A stretch of 64,000 nt of DNA, from contig CM073200.1 of the NCBI GenBank assembly GCA_037042915.1, forward strand, positions 2,972,832-3,036,831, in the 5' to 3' direction. How positions within the stretch are numbered: the first letter of the stretch is position 1; every line of letters starts with the position of its first letter. This DNA comes from Auricularia sp. M13 (taxonomy: Eukaryota > Basidiomycota > Agaricomycetes > Auriculariales > Auriculariaceae). Shown piece by piece: positions 21,133-33,470 of the stretch. The translations under genes and the position numbers were made by a program. The notes beneath the pieces were generated by a model, which was not told where the DNA came from, did no database searches, and saw only the letters and a list, made by a program, of their open reading frames with translations.

Positions 21133-22142
21133 CGACGCGACGGTGCTACTACTATGTCGCTATCCGGCAATACCAGCTTGGTTCAGTAGACGTTGGTCGT
21201 AGCGAGAGGCTCTTTGGGGTCGTCTCAAGCCGATACGCGCAGCTCACTGGCAGCTCCTTCCATTATCGCAGCAGCTTGCTCTGACTAGTTTTCCAAAGCA
21301 CCATGGCTACATGAAGAGCCGACCGCTGTCCATGCAGAACCAGGTCTGACTGTGTACGCTAAGCTTCCTCTGTTCTCCGAAGCCGAGCAACCGCAGTGGG
21401 TATGGGCGCAAATGCTCAGGATCCCTGCCAAAGACTACAAGATTATCGACCGCGCTGCATCAGGGACCCCTTGGCGCTGGATACGTATGCGGCGTTATCT
21501 TCGGTACCACGAGCGGCAGCCCGAGTCTGTCTGGGCGCGTCGGCAGACGAGCACTTTGCAGTTGACTACGACGCTCCTTCTCTCCTGCGGTCTATTTCCA
21601 CGTGCCGGATGGAGAGCGCCACAACCTCCTCCTCGTCGACCCCAAGCTCTGCTCAAACCTGGACCAGATCACCGCCGCGCCCAGTGGGGGCATATCAAGC
21701 AACTGGCGCACGGGGTACGTTCGAAACGTGCGCGCACGCGCGGGATAATGACGTTTGTATTTGCAGTCCCATTTGCGGCCAGTCCTGCCACGCCGCGCAC
21801 GTCTTTGGCCTGAACGACACATGAGCCTTTTATTCAATTAGAGCATGCACCAGCGTCACGCGTGTGCTGTCGCTACATCGTTCAGTAGCCTTTGCAGATG
21901 CCGCAACCGCGGTCCGACACTTGTTTGGAGTAGCAGAGCGACGCCGAGTTGAAGGTTATCATGTGTTAGTCGCCTTCTTCTGTAACTGTCCGCCTCAACA
22001 TGGAGTTAGAGAGCACGCAACCAAAATACAGAGTCAAGAGAAGATGCATTGCGGGAGTCTAGAGTACAGAACATAACATAGAGCAGACATAGCGCATGGG
22101 CCCATGGACAAGAGACAGAGAACAGCGGACACGCGTCGACGC
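21133..22142. other. Stretch with possible decayed coding sequence
   Basis: Plus-strand pieces between 21290 and 21830 look protein-like in changing frames (for example LPLFSEAEQPQWVWAQMLR, then FHVPDGERHNLLLVDPK in another frame), suggesting an old coding fragment I cannot name. Nothing is seen from 21840 to the H4 stop codon. Confidence 0.35.
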
Positions 22143-22563
22143 TCAGGCTCCGAAACCGTACAATGTGCGGCCACTGCGCTTCAGCGCGTAGACGACCTAT
22201 GCGCGAGTCAGCAACAGAACGACAGCGAGGAATAAAGCAACGACTCACGTCAAGGGCCGTGACAGTCTTGCGCTTCGCGTGCTCGGTGTAGGTGACCGAG
22301 TCGCGGATGACGTTCTCGAGGAAGATCTTGAGGACGCCGCGGGTCTCCTCGTAGATAAGGCCCGAAATACGCTTCACGCCGCCGCGGCGGGCGAGGCGGC
22401 GGATGGCGGGCTTGGTGATGCCCTGTATGTTGTCGCGGAGGATCTTGCGGTGACGCTTGGCGCCGCCCTTGCCGAGTCCCTTTCCACTGCGCGCGGCGGT
22501 TAGGTCAGTACATAATAAAATGAATAAAGCCTGAAGAGCGTACCCCTTTCCGCGGCCAGACAT
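22143..22563 (-). CDS. Histone H4
   Basis: Three exons, 22563-22544, 22486-22249 and 22196-22143, sum to 312 nt and give the canonical 103-residue histone H4: [20 protein letters not shown] at the N-terminus with the acetylatable lysines, the histone fold, and the ending [16 protein letters not shown]. It forms the H3-H4 tetramer of the nucleosome core. The first intron splits the seventh codon (phase 2) and the second sits just before the VYALKR end. No H3 partner gene lies on the other side of the promoter, unlike the divergent H3/H4 pairs common in fungi. Confidence 0.97.
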
Positions 22564-22680
22564 TGCAGATAAAGTGTTGTTGTTGAGGGGAGAGGGGGAA
22601 AAAGTGTTGAGTGTGGGTGGTGGGTGCTTGAGACCGGGGGCGGTTCGGATGGGCGTTGTCTGGGCCGCGCCGCTGGGCCC

Positions 22681-22687
22681 TTATATA
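22681..22687 (-). promoter_or_regulatory. TATA box of the histone H4 gene
   Basis: The minus strand reads GCTATATAAGG ~120 bp before the H4 ATG inside a GC-rich promoter, a usual setting for a strongly expressed histone gene. Assignment by position and sequence only. Confidence 0.5.
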
Positions 22688-22699
22688 GCGGCGCCGTGT

Positions 22700-23388
22700 T
22701 TGTTTGGCCGCGCCGGCTGTAGCCGCGCAACCGGGTGCACGTGATGCGGACGCGTCCGCGGCCAACAGCGACGCGCGCCGGATCAGGAACGTCAACAGGC
22801 CACAACTTGAACGCGGCCTTCGCTTGCTCCTTGCGGTTCGCTTGGGTGTCGAAATTGCATGCGCACATCCAGCCCAGCCTTGTCGCAACTCTTCGCTACG
22901 CATCGGACCGTGCTTTACATCCCGTTCACACTGTCCAGGACATACCACGCCCAATGCCCATGCGTCGAGGCCAGTGCTACGTTCCACGTCTAGTATTCCA
23001 AGCTCCAATGTCGGCTTCGACGTTCATGCGCGCTGGCCTGGGTTCCTCCACCCACGCGCATATAAAATCGGTGAGGTTGACTATTGCGAGCAGGCGTTTT
23101 GTCTTCAAGTAGCTTCTCACCTTTATCGCTCTGTAAAATCTCAGAGCATGAATGCTATTATAGTATCAATGATTCAATGTGTAGGCAATACAACGCCTTG
23201 CACGAGAAGTCGCGGGCTCGGCAGCTTCCACTCGAGACATCGCGTTCAGAAGTTTGTTTTTGAGATCTTGTGTACCGAAAGGCTGGCGACCAAGACAAAG
23301 AGCCTGACAACTGCGCGTTGACACCTGCAGGCTTTGGCATTGGCAGCCTCAGCATCAGCGTCGGTTCAACGCGGAATGTCGGCGCGTC
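22700..23388. other. Intergenic region between H4 and CRD1
   Basis: Divergent promoter region. A TATAAAA motif occurs at ~23060 on the plus strand without an evident gene behind it. No coding sequence supported. Confidence 0.4.
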
Positions 23389-24468
23389 ATGAGCGCTCTT
23401 CTCCTCTTCCGACATTGCGCCCAGCGCATACCGCGTCGTCCAGCGGCGGCATGTACGCGCTCTCTAACGCTCTTCGCGACCGCTAGGCCCGTGCGCATAC
23501 GAGGGCTGCTACCCTGCTCAGCGCGTTTCCTCTCGACGGCCGGGCACGATGCCGAGCCGCCGCGCAAGCGCGAGCTGCGCGAAAACATCTACACGCTGCC
23601 GAACCTGCTCACCGTCTCGCGCATCGCCGCCTGCCCGCTGCTCGGCTGGGCCGTCGTCCACGGCGACTTCCGCACCGCGACGCTCGTCCTCGCCTATGCC
23701 GGCGCGACCGACTGGGTGCGCGCAACCAGCTGTCTCTGAGGCTGGTCTATCAAGCTGAAGCTGACACTGTGCACACCGTAGATTGACGGCTACATCGCGC
23801 GGCGGTGGAAGCAGCAGAGCGTGCTGGGCACCATCCTCGACCCCGCCGCGGACAAGGCGCTCGTGACGACGCTGACGGTCACGCTCGCCATGAGCGGCCT
23901 TCTCCCGGGTGCGTCTGCGCGTCGCGGTCTACCGAGAGCGGCGCTGACTCTGCCGCCTGTCGCAGTCCCGCTGGCAGTCATCATCATCGGGCGCGACGTG
24001 CTGCTGAGCATCTCGGCGTTCTACTACCGCTACATCTCGCTGCCGCAGCCTGTATGCCGCCCACTTGCCACCATCCATGGCTGACGTTGACTCTCGCTCG
24101 GACCTGCAGAAAACATTCGCACGCTACTGGGACTTTTCCATACCCTCCGCCGAGGTGCGGCCCACGCAGATCAGCAAGGTACGCCCGAGCGTCCGTACTG
24201 AGCTTGAGGGCTGACGGGCGCGCAGATCAACACGGCGCTGCAGCTGCTGCTCATGGGCGTGACGACGGTCAACCCGGTCCTGCCGCTCGACCTCTCGCTG
24301 CCCATCACCTACTTACAGTGCGTGCCGTGTCGTCACTCCCACCCTGCACCCGCGCTGACTGCGAACGCCAGATGGACGGTGGGCGCGACGACGATCTGGA
24401 GCGGGCTGAGCTACGTGTTTTCCAAGGACGCTGTCAAGATACTGTCGCAGCGCAAGGATAATAAATAA
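23389..24468 (+). CDS. CRD1: Cardiolipin synthase (CDP-alcohol phosphatidyltransferase)
   Basis: Makes cardiolipin from CDP-diacylglycerol and phosphatidylglycerol in the inner mitochondrial membrane. The Arg/Ser/Ala-rich first ~55 residues (RHCAQRIPRRP..ARFLSTAGH) look like a mitochondrial presequence. Then ENIYTLPNLLTVSRI leads into the CDP-alcohol phosphatidyltransferase signature D-G-x2-A-R-x8-G-x3-D-x3-D, here DGYIARRWKQQSVLG and TILDPAADK, interrupted only before it by an intron (~23716-23780). Further exons supply IIIGRDVLLSISAFYYRY, the FARYWDFSIPSAEVRPTQISK block typical of the eukaryotic enzyme, and a last exon ending AVKILSQRKDNK. Six exons with short introns; all catalytic Asp are present. 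Confidence 0.92.
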
Positions 24469-24625
24469 TTATAATACACTGTGTATATTTAGTAATAAGT
24501 ACATTATTATAATGTGCGGGAGCTGTAAGAGTAGCTGCAGTCGAAGGCGCACTGAAAGTGAACTCCGGCGTCCGCACGCTCCGAGTCCTTTATCTCGTTC
24601 ACGACCCCCGCGGCCAGCCGCGCAC

Positions 24626-25696
<1,071 letters not shown>

Positions 25697-26084
25697 CCCG
25701 TCTCTCCCCGCCGCCCACGTACCGCACAGTATATATATCCCCGCCCGCCGCACGTCGTCTTGTCCTTGTCTTTTGGCTCTGGCTTGTTCCCCCGTCACGC
25801 TATGCATGTACCCATCCCAGCCCCCTCGTAGTTACTAATGGCCCCCGCCCGCATCCCATCGACGTTTTTTATATGCATCCGTCCCTCCTCTTCTCTCAGA
25901 CTCTCTGCGCCCTGTCAGTGTCAGCGTTCTGTCAATGCCATCGCAGTCGTCGTTTCTTACGCACCGCGGACGTTCGGACCGGTCGATTCGACTGCCATCA
26001 TGATCCCGACGATTACCCCTATTCGATCTGGACTGGATACTTCTTGCACCTGAACGAGTTGGAGGCTACTAGGGAGAGCATGCC
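25697..26084. other. Intergenic region between RAB4 and SLC25 genes
   Basis: Contains ATATATAT-type sequence ~35 bp after the RAB4 stop and no supported gene; likely 3' and 5' untranslated sequence of the flanking genes. Confidence 0.4.
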
Positions 26085-27519
26085 ATGGCGAGTGAATTGG
26101 ACGTGCGCGCAGGTACATATGCATGTTGCCGCCTTGCTATCCCTGACGCTGCCGCGTCCGCAGATGCGCACGATGGCGCCGTAGATGCGCCGCAGAAACC
26201 CAAGCTCTCGCCCACCGTCGACTTTGTCGCCGGCACGTTCGCAGGTGCGCGTAGTGCGAGTCCCGCTGCATCATGGCGAGTTTGAGCTGACTGTGCGCAC
26301 GGGGCAGGCATTGCCGGGCTCGCTGTGGGATACCCGCTCGATACAGGTTCGTTTTGCCAGCCACCGTGGCCTACATGGCTGACGCGCGGACGTCGCCGCG
26401 CGCAGTGAAAGTGCGGTTCCAGAACGCGGCGACGGCGCACCGGTACCGCTCCGTCGCGCACGCGCTCGCGACGATCGTGCGCGAGGAGCGCGTCGGCGGG
26501 CTGTTCAAGGGCATCACGTCGCCCATGGTCCGCACCGCCGTTCTTCCGTCTTCCCCACCGCTGACGCTGCGGGGCGCAGGCGGCGTGCGCGTTCATGAAC
26601 GGGCTCGTGTTCGCGTCGTACGGCTTCCTGATGCGCGCCCAGCTCGCCCGGCCGACCGACACGCCGTCCATCGCGCAGATCGCGCTCGCAGGCGCGGGCA
26701 GCGGCGTCGTCTCCGCGTGCGTGCCCTGCTGCTCAGCCTCGGCCTGGCGTCGCTGACTATGGCGCCGGACGCAGCGTCGTCACGTGCCCGAGCGAGCTCG
26801 TCAAGGTGCGCCAGCAGCTCGTGCTCGCCGGCGGGCGGCAGCCCGGCGCGCTCGCCGTCGCCGCCGCCGCGGGCCCGCGCGGGCTGTTCCGCGGCTTCGG
26901 CGCCACCGCGCTGCGCGACATGGGCTACGGCGCGTACTTTGCGTGCGCCCCTCCCTCCCACCTGCTCTCACCCTCACTCCACTCATCATTCTCCTTTGGT
27001 GCAGGACGTACGAGGGCATGTGCCGCCTCCTCCGGCCGGCGCGTGCGCCCGACGACGCGGCCGTGGACCACTCGTCGCTCGCGGGCGAGCTGCAGGAGGA
27101 GACGGACCTGCTCTCGTGGCCGCGGCTCATGCTCGCCGGCGGCGTCGCCGGCGTCGCGGGCTGGGCATCGACGTTCGGCTTCGACGTCGTCAAGACGCGC
27201 ATGCAGGCGACCGAACGAGCTTCTGCAGGGTGCGCCGCGCGCCGTCTCCCTACGGCAGCTGCTGATCGCTCTGTCCTCGATGCAGGCCGTACACGTCGAC
27301 GCTCTCGACCATCGTGCACAGCTACCGCGCGGACGGCGTCAAGGTGTTCTTCGTGGGCCTGTGGCCGACGGTCGTGCGGTGAGTGCAGCCGTGCTCTATA
27401 CAATATGTGCTCGCGTTTGACTGTCACGGTGGCGAAGCGCGGTCCCGGTCAACATGGTCACTTTTGCGGCGTTCGAGCTGGCGGTCAAGATGCTCACTTC
27501 GCTGCAACTTCCTGTTTAG
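26085..27519 (+). CDS. Mitochondrial carrier family (SLC25) protein
   Basis: A three-repeat carrier of the inner mitochondrial membrane. Repeat 1 has VDFVAGTFAG..IAGLAVGYPLDTVKVRFQ, repeat 2 has QIALAGAGSGVVSA and CPSELVKVRQQ, repeat 3 has LMLAGGVAGVAGWASTF and FDVVKTRMQ. The first two match the P-x-[DE]-x-x-[KR] signature; in the third the proline is replaced (TFGFDVVK), seen in some carriers. About eight short introns split the gene; the last exon ends ELAVKMLTSLQLPV at 27519. By general resemblance it falls with the amino-acid/carnitine-type carriers (Ymc1/Crc1/Ort1 group); the substrate cannot be told from sequence. The inverted HNH repeat begins only ~40 bp after its stop. Confidence 0.88.
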
Positions 27520-27559
27520 ACACATCCTATACATATTATGCCTATGTATTCGCAGATCT

Positions 27560-28977
27560 GCATATGCCTGGGCTGTTGGGACGACGGTTGATGGAGGTAA
27601 GACTCCTCCGCGGAGTACCGTGGCGATGCATTCGACCGTTCATATTTGATTCGTATGGCATCGAGTTGCACTCACAGAAACTGATATGACATCTTCCGGA
27701 TCTCTGCCGTCGCTGTTCAGGTCAAGTATCTCGTGCTTTCGTCTGCGACTTGAAATCGGCGAAATGCAACTCCGCATTGCCACTCTTCCTCTTACCATGT
27801 CCGCACCGTCATCTGCACCTGATACGGTGACCTCCCAGGCCGCATCTTCCGCCCTCCTTCAAGTGGTTATTGCAAGCCGACATGTTGGTCTATACCCCCA
27901 GCCGCCTCCCACAATTGCTAGAGATCAGGACGTTACGGATTTGATGAGCATTCTGCCGCCGCCACCCAGAGACAATTACACCTGCCTGCTTTCCGGACCC
28001 CTGGACGACTTTGAGACCTATGCTCGTGCAGAGCGCTCAGCTTGGCTTATCGACATGACCCATGATATCTGCGATCCTCGCGAGAAGCGGGGTACGCTCT
28101 TCGTCGACTCGGTGGACTCCCCGGGCCAGTGGCGCACTGTGCAGGCGACGGATCCACTCGTCGCGTCGACGTATGAATACCGTCTTCCGCCTGCTGCCGT
28201 AGTCGGCCTTTCGAAAATCAGCCGGAGGGAGGGCAAATCGAAGACCAGCACGGGCGGATGTGCGGACAAGATGCGCACGGAAGTCATGGCACGCGACGAC
28301 TCAACTTGTTGGATCTCTGCTGCGCAGAGAAGGTACAATATCAATAGCCACATCTGTCCCAAACGCATGGGGGAGCACATGGCGCGGCACATCTACGGGC
28401 AGTTTTGCGGCGCCGTTCCGGCTGGCCTAACTGTTTATGATGCTGTATTCGGACTCTGCCTCATTCGCGGGCACGACGCCATGTTCGATGACTATAATCT
28501 AGGCTTTCGTCACATCGCCGGGGTAAGCAAATCATGTATCTTCCTGAGGGATTGGACATTGACAGTACATTCTAGGAACACTACAAGGCGCACGTTTTTG
28601 AAGTCGGCCCAAGTATCAACACGATGACCTACGACGGGGGATTAGGCGCCAGCTACGGTGTGCCTCTCCTGCACGACTTCGAAGTTACGCCACCGCATCC
28701 TGGCCACCCAAGCAACCCGCCGCCCGGCCTCTTCAGGTGGCATTATACACAGTGCGTCATCCAGCGCCTGGGCGACGACGAGTACAAAGCGCTCGGTAAC
28801 ATCACATATTCCGAGTTGCCGCTTCGTATGGAAGGCGATTCGGACGAAGATGGAACGGATAGCGAGCTAGATTGGCCGTCGGCGGCCTGGGACCGCGCCC
28901 GCTTGGCACATGAGCAGGAGGAGGAAATCAACGAGAGTCAGTCGAGGGTTGCAGCCTGGGTCTCGGTCTCGTCGTAG
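27560..28977 (+). CDS. HNH-nuclease-like protein, copy 2 (5' truncated)
   Basis: Sister of the 19.8-21.1 kb copy in opposite orientation. Similarity starts in what was exon 1 (~27560), passes the conserved intron (GTAAGACTCC..ACTCACAG, ~27597-27678) and the main exon, whose first ATG is 27686, then an intron ~28529-28576 and a last exon from HYKAHVFEVGPSINTM to the stop at 28977. The core holds EVMARDDSTCW..NINSHICPKRMGEH, an HNH-like arrangement; the C-terminus is acidic (GDSDEDGTDSELDWP). The main frame is intact, so a protein starting at 27686 (~415 residues) is possible, but the original first exon is lost. Biological role unknown. Confidence 0.7.
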
Positions 28978-29373
28978 TGTCTTAGCTTCCCGGCCAATGC
29001 CCTTTTTGCTCAGCAATGCTTTGTAGGCGCAACATTGACCATGGTTGTGGCAAGGGTTCAACTCGATAGCGGCTGACCCCGGCATCGCTTCTCCGAGGAG
29101 CATACAGTGAGTAATAATGGACCTAACGCACTGCCTGTTTCATTGTCTTACCAAGCCTGAGTTACTATTATACAGATGTCGGGCAAAGGCATTGGCAACG
29201 CGGGGCAAACCAACGTTGCAACACGGCCCAAAATTCATGCAGACCTTACAGTTGGATCAATGTGCGCGACAAATGCAGGGATAGTGTGATTGATACACAG
29301 CGTCGCTTGCCACAAAGGTGACTACTGACAAGAAAGCGGGAGGAATATTGGAGATAGATCGCAAGGACACCGA
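28978..29373. other. Intergenic stretch, no gene seen
   Basis: Lies between the stop codons of two convergent genes. No coding, RNA or repeat signal recognised. Confidence 0.4.
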
Positions 29374-31097
29374 CTAGGACAAGAAGCGTTGGCCTTTCGC
29401 CTGCTTCCGCGTCATATACACACAGCTGAACCTGGGCACCTGGCTGCGCAGCCACGGCAACGTCTCGGCCTCGACGAGCGGGCACCCGTCGACGCGCACC
29501 GCGCGCAGGCCGCCGGCGCGCGCGCGCACGAGCCGGACGAGCGCGCCACCCGTCAGCCGCGCGCAATGGGAGAAATCGACGTCCTCGAGCGGTAGACCCG
29601 CGGCGGCCAGCGCGTCGAGCAGCGCGGCCATGTCGCCGCTCGCGCGCGACAGCTGCAGCACGGCGAGGCGCGGCATTGCCTGCAGGTACGCCTGCAGGTC
29701 GAGCGGCGCGCCGTCGCTTACGGCCAGGATGCGCAGCTCGCGCAGCGTGGAAAGCGTTGGGGTGCTGAATTGCCCGAGGACGAGGGCCGCGGATTGGAGT
29801 GGTTCTAGGATAAGACGGTCCAATGCCACGGAGGCGGGGAGCATTCGCGACCAGAGGGGCGAGTGACACACCCTGCCGTGAAGTTCGAGGGATTTCAGAT
29901 TTCCGAAAGGAACCATATCCGCATCTGGTGGTGGATGATCCAGCCCGATTCCGCGGTCGGTGATGTGAAGGTGTTGCAAGACGGGGCATGCTTGTAGTAC
30001 CGTGCGAAGGTTGACCCCAGCTGGCGAAGACAAGTGTATAAGGTCAAGATGCAGGCTCTCCAGGAAGGGAAATGTAGGCTGCGAGTCGAAAATCAAGTCG
30101 AAAGAGGTTGCTTCTAGCTGGCGCAGACGTGCAAGACGGCCAACATCCTCCTCGGCCACGTTGCACGCGTTGCGAATATTGTCGGGAAAGCTGAAGGCAA
30201 ACACAGCGAGTTTCGGAAGGTCTGCTAAATGCCATGACCCACTGTTCTTACACCGGTCCCCGGGGTTCAGAATCAAACGGGCGGCTTCCAGGGAGCGAAA
30301 GCGACCAGAGGAGCAGTATTCAGCGTAGATCGCCATGGCCTGCTGCCCCGTGAATTCGATGTGCTTGACATGACCGCGCGATTTTGCATCCCACTGCGCA
30401 GCCTTGGCCCGCATCCTACGCTCGACGTTGTTGGTCGTTCCTCCCAAGCGTAGTTTGGTCCACATCACCGGTGTGCCCTGCGCGACCGACCTCCAGTGCT
30501 TGCACACGGCGCCCATACGGAGCGGTGCGTCCCAGTCGTCCTCGAGCATATAGACGAAAATCTCTGTGAGAATTTCGACGGGAAGTACTGCCAGATGGCA
30601 CGCAGTCGCCTTCAGCAAGCGCGTGATTTCGGCCTGCAGCGCCAGTGTCTCGTCCTTCAGCTTCTTGAGCTCGGCGAGACGACGCGTGTCGGAGGCAGTG
30701 ACGCGCTTTGAGGCATAATCAATCATCTTGAGGGCAGAGTCGGGCTTGTTGAGCTGCTTGAAGACACGCGCGGCGCGCACGTATCCCTGCGGACAGTCAG
30801 TTCATGCGCCGAACAGCCCGAGGTACATACCGCAGGGAGCTTGGGAGCGAGGTCTATGCATTGTTTGGCGTCTTTGAGCGCGTCGGGCAGCTTTCCCAGC
30901 TTCATGTAGGCCGCCGCTCGCGAGTCCAAGGCTTGTACCTTGCTGCTCGGCGTATTCATGGCCTGAGTGGTGGTTAATATCTCCACTCTCCGTCATGACT
31001 TCGAATAGACCTCGGTGTAGAGCTTAATAGCCTCCTCATACTTCCCAGCCTTGAATTCAGTTGTCCCGCGCTGCAGAAGAGAATTTGGCTTGCTCAT
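29374..31097 (-). CDS. TPR/F-box/leucine-rich-repeat protein (Pof3/Dia2-like)
   Basis: Three exons: MSKPNSLLQRGTTEFKAGK..YTE (31097-31011), a second with SRAAAYMKLGKLPDALKDA (~30962-30829), and the long third from GYVRAARVFKQL. The first two and the start of the third form N-terminal TPR units. An F-box follows (HLAVLPVEILTEIFVYML..CKHWRSVA, ~residues 140-185) that should bind Skp1 in an SCF ubiquitin ligase. The rest is leucine-rich with repeat-like LxxLxL spacing, ending YMTRKQAKGQRFLS. The TPR-F-box-LRR order is that of Pof3/Dia2, which act at replication forks, although many Agaricomycete F-box proteins exist and orthology is only likely. About 550 residues. Confidence 0.8.
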
Positions 31098-31279
31098 GAT
31101 GGTGGCAGCAGTCAGAGGAGTGACACGCTTTCATCCTCCGATCAGTCTCCGAGAGTCCTTGCCTAGTAGCCTACACACCTGCTTCACCCGCCCTCGTACA
31201 ATGCTTGACCGCAGCCTTTGCCCCACTGTATTTTTTCTTCCATGTCTTCAACGTCTTCAGATACAAAAAACTGTCATTT

Positions 31280-31811
31280 CCATGGCGTCGTCTTTGCACC
31301 TGTCCTCTGGAGAAAATGGCTACGCTGAGCACTTAGACAGCCAGGCTCATCCTATGGACATGTTTCGCATTTGGGCCGGTACTGACAACCGGCGTGAAGA
31401 CAACGCTTGCTTTGTTACAATGACTTCAGCGTCTACGTCGACCACGGCCGCCTTTCTCGCATCGGCGCAGATGACACAGGCTCCCCCAATTAGGGGATCT
31501 TTGTCGAGTGGCGGGGCACGATAGAGCGCGTGGCGTACCACCCGCCGTACCTCCTGCTCTTCTCGGCGCAGTCTATCCAAGTGCGTCTGCTGGATTCCTG
31601 CGAACTTGTCCAGGCCAGCAACTTTGACGCAGTCTGGTCGAACAAAGTGAATGCCTCGGTCAACAGCGAAACTGGTTGCGTCCGGCTTGTAAAAAGATTT
31701 CCAGAGGCGCGCGTGCATGTCACTATGCACAAGGCAGTGATACTCGAAGCGCAGCTGCACCAAGTGTATAAGCTGCTCCCGAGCCTTTCGGACGCTGCGA
31801 CCCCGGTTTGA
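31280..31811 (+). pseudogene. RhoGEF (Rom2-like) fragment, end of CNH domain
   Basis: Plus-strand translation carries the C-terminal part of a citron-homology (CNH) domain of a fungal Rho1 exchange factor: LCYNDFSVYVDHGRLSRIG, then FVEWRGTIERVAYHPPYLLL, CELVQASNFDAVW and EARVHVTMHK..YKLLPSL, finishing at a stop (31811). An in-frame TAG lies between TGSPN and GIFVEW (~31490), and the start of the segment needs a frame change from the ATG at 31280. The remaining ~80% of a RhoGEF is absent. Another RhoGEF shard (DEP part) lies at 5.4-5.8 kb. Confidence 0.75.
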
Positions 31812-32044
31812 GGACTATGCATGTCGTGGACATGGAGCAAGGGCGCATTTTAGGCAACATACACTCGCGGAGGACGTAGACTTGTTTGCGCAAGTGCATC
31901 AACATGGCACTCACTCAATTGCAAGACTATTACGCTGAGTGATTCATGGAAGGTCCCCGGCGTCCGGCTTGCTCAAGGATCGCATTCGAATGTAAGAAAC
32001 GGCTAATTGGTTATGTCCGCTTGAAGGAGCAGTACAAGATGCTT

Positions 32045-33044
32045 CTAAATTGCCTTGTTCTTCACCAGCTCTGCCAGAAAGTAAGTACGCATTTCGCTGG
32101 AGACGTGTGAGGGGTACTCACGCTCAACTTCAGCCACGGCACCAAGCAGGATGTCACGCTTGGTCTTCTCGTCCTGGAGCGACGCCATGACTTTGGAAAT
32201 GACGGCCTTGACAAGTTCGGCCTGCTCGCTCTCCTTCTGCTGCTGTTCGTAGCGGACCCAGGAGTCAAGGACCTGCTTGAGCTCGGCAGCGAGTGCGACG
32301 CGCTGCTTCTGAACGAAGGTCTCGGCCTCGAGCTGGGCAGTCTCCTTGGAGAGCGCAAAGAGGCCCTTGGTCACGTCGACAACGTCCTTCATCTGCTGGA
32401 CCGAGTCGATGCGCGACTTGACGGCCTGCGTGTGCTCTGCGCGGGCGGACTCGAGGATGCCCTTGATACGCTACAAGCAAAAGTTTCAGCAGGGTGAAGA
32501 CAAAGATAGTGGGGACAGCACGTTGATGTGGCCCTCCGCCCACTCGTTGTATGGCGTGCGCATGAGCTGTGGAATTCATTGTGAGTTTTCGAGATGCTTC
32601 CCATGCTGCCCAACAGACCTTGGCGATGAGCCCAACAATGATGAAGAAGCCAACGGCAACGACGGTCTCCTCATTGACGACGTAGATTTCCTGAGAAATC
32701 GCAGCAGCGGTGAGCCCAGTGCCGAGAACAATGGCGCCCGTCTTGGTGACGAGGTTCCCGGCCGACGGGGTGGCTTCGATAATCTGCGACGCGCGCTCGG
32801 CAGGCGACGGTTTTTCGGCGGCGGCGCGCGCTGAGGTCGAGAAGGCGGCATGGGCGGCGGCGCGTCTGTCCTCGCCAAGGTCAGCATTGGTTGGAAGCAC
32901 GCATGCCCGCCGCTTACGGGGCCAGGGGGGCCAGGCGCGAGGCGTGCGCTGCAATGAGCGGTTAACGGCGCTGCTGACCGCCGATGCGAGTATGCGCGAC
33001 GCACCTGCAGCCCGCAAGGAGCTCACAGCGACTCTGGAGGTCAT
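32045..33044 (-). CDS. ATP4: ATP synthase subunit 4 (subunit b), mitochondrial
   Basis: Peripheral-stalk subunit b of F1Fo-ATP synthase. From ATG 33044 the first exon has an Arg/Ala/Ser-rich presequence ending around FSTSARAAAEKP, then the membrane part LVTKTGAIVLGTGLTAAAISQEIYVVN split below into VAVGFFIIVGLIAK. Introns (~32628-32577, ~32532-32471 and ~32126-32076) connect LMRTPYNEWAEGHIN, the long helical stalk (RIKGILESARAEHTQAVKSR; QMKDVVDVTKGLFALSKET) and the last short exon ending LVKNKAI. The presequence is longer than usual and includes a WPPWPRKRRACV stretch with an internal GTAAGC, which may be an unremoved intron in my reading, although the frame is open across it. Confidence 0.92.
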
Positions 33045-33470
33045 CGGAAACAGCGAACGAAATGTGCCGAAAAACTCCGCCAAATGGTGTCTTTTTCCCG
33101 GACACCGTCAGGTTCATTGCTCAAGGTTCCACAATCTACACGCCCGCATTTTCATGATTTATGGTAGCTCAAAATTGCTGAGGGTCATGCAAAGTGGTAA
33201 AATGCGGAATTTCTCGTCTGAGGCTTAGTTGAACTCGGTATAAGTATCGATATTAACTAATTAATATCAGTTCAGGCTACTGACTCACATTCAGAGAGCT
33301 ACAGTCCAGCACTGAGCCGTATCCTTCTCGAATGTGCGAGAGTCTGCGGCTCGTTGGCGATGCATCGGTCGACGCCTGCTGATTCATCCGACCTGTGCCC
33401 GGGTCTGATAGACTCAGCACAAGGAAGATGTAGCCGCGTCATCCTCTGCTCTCTACCTTGCCTCTGAACC
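33045..33470. other. Divergent promoter region of ATP4 and WLM gene
   Basis: Contains an AT-rich palindromic piece (TATTAACTAATTAATA, ~33249-33264). No gene seen. Confidence 0.4.

Noticed and set aside
22561-23388. Divergent histone H3 gene expected opposite H4
   Set aside because: No H3-like peptide was found in any frame up to the CRD1 start.
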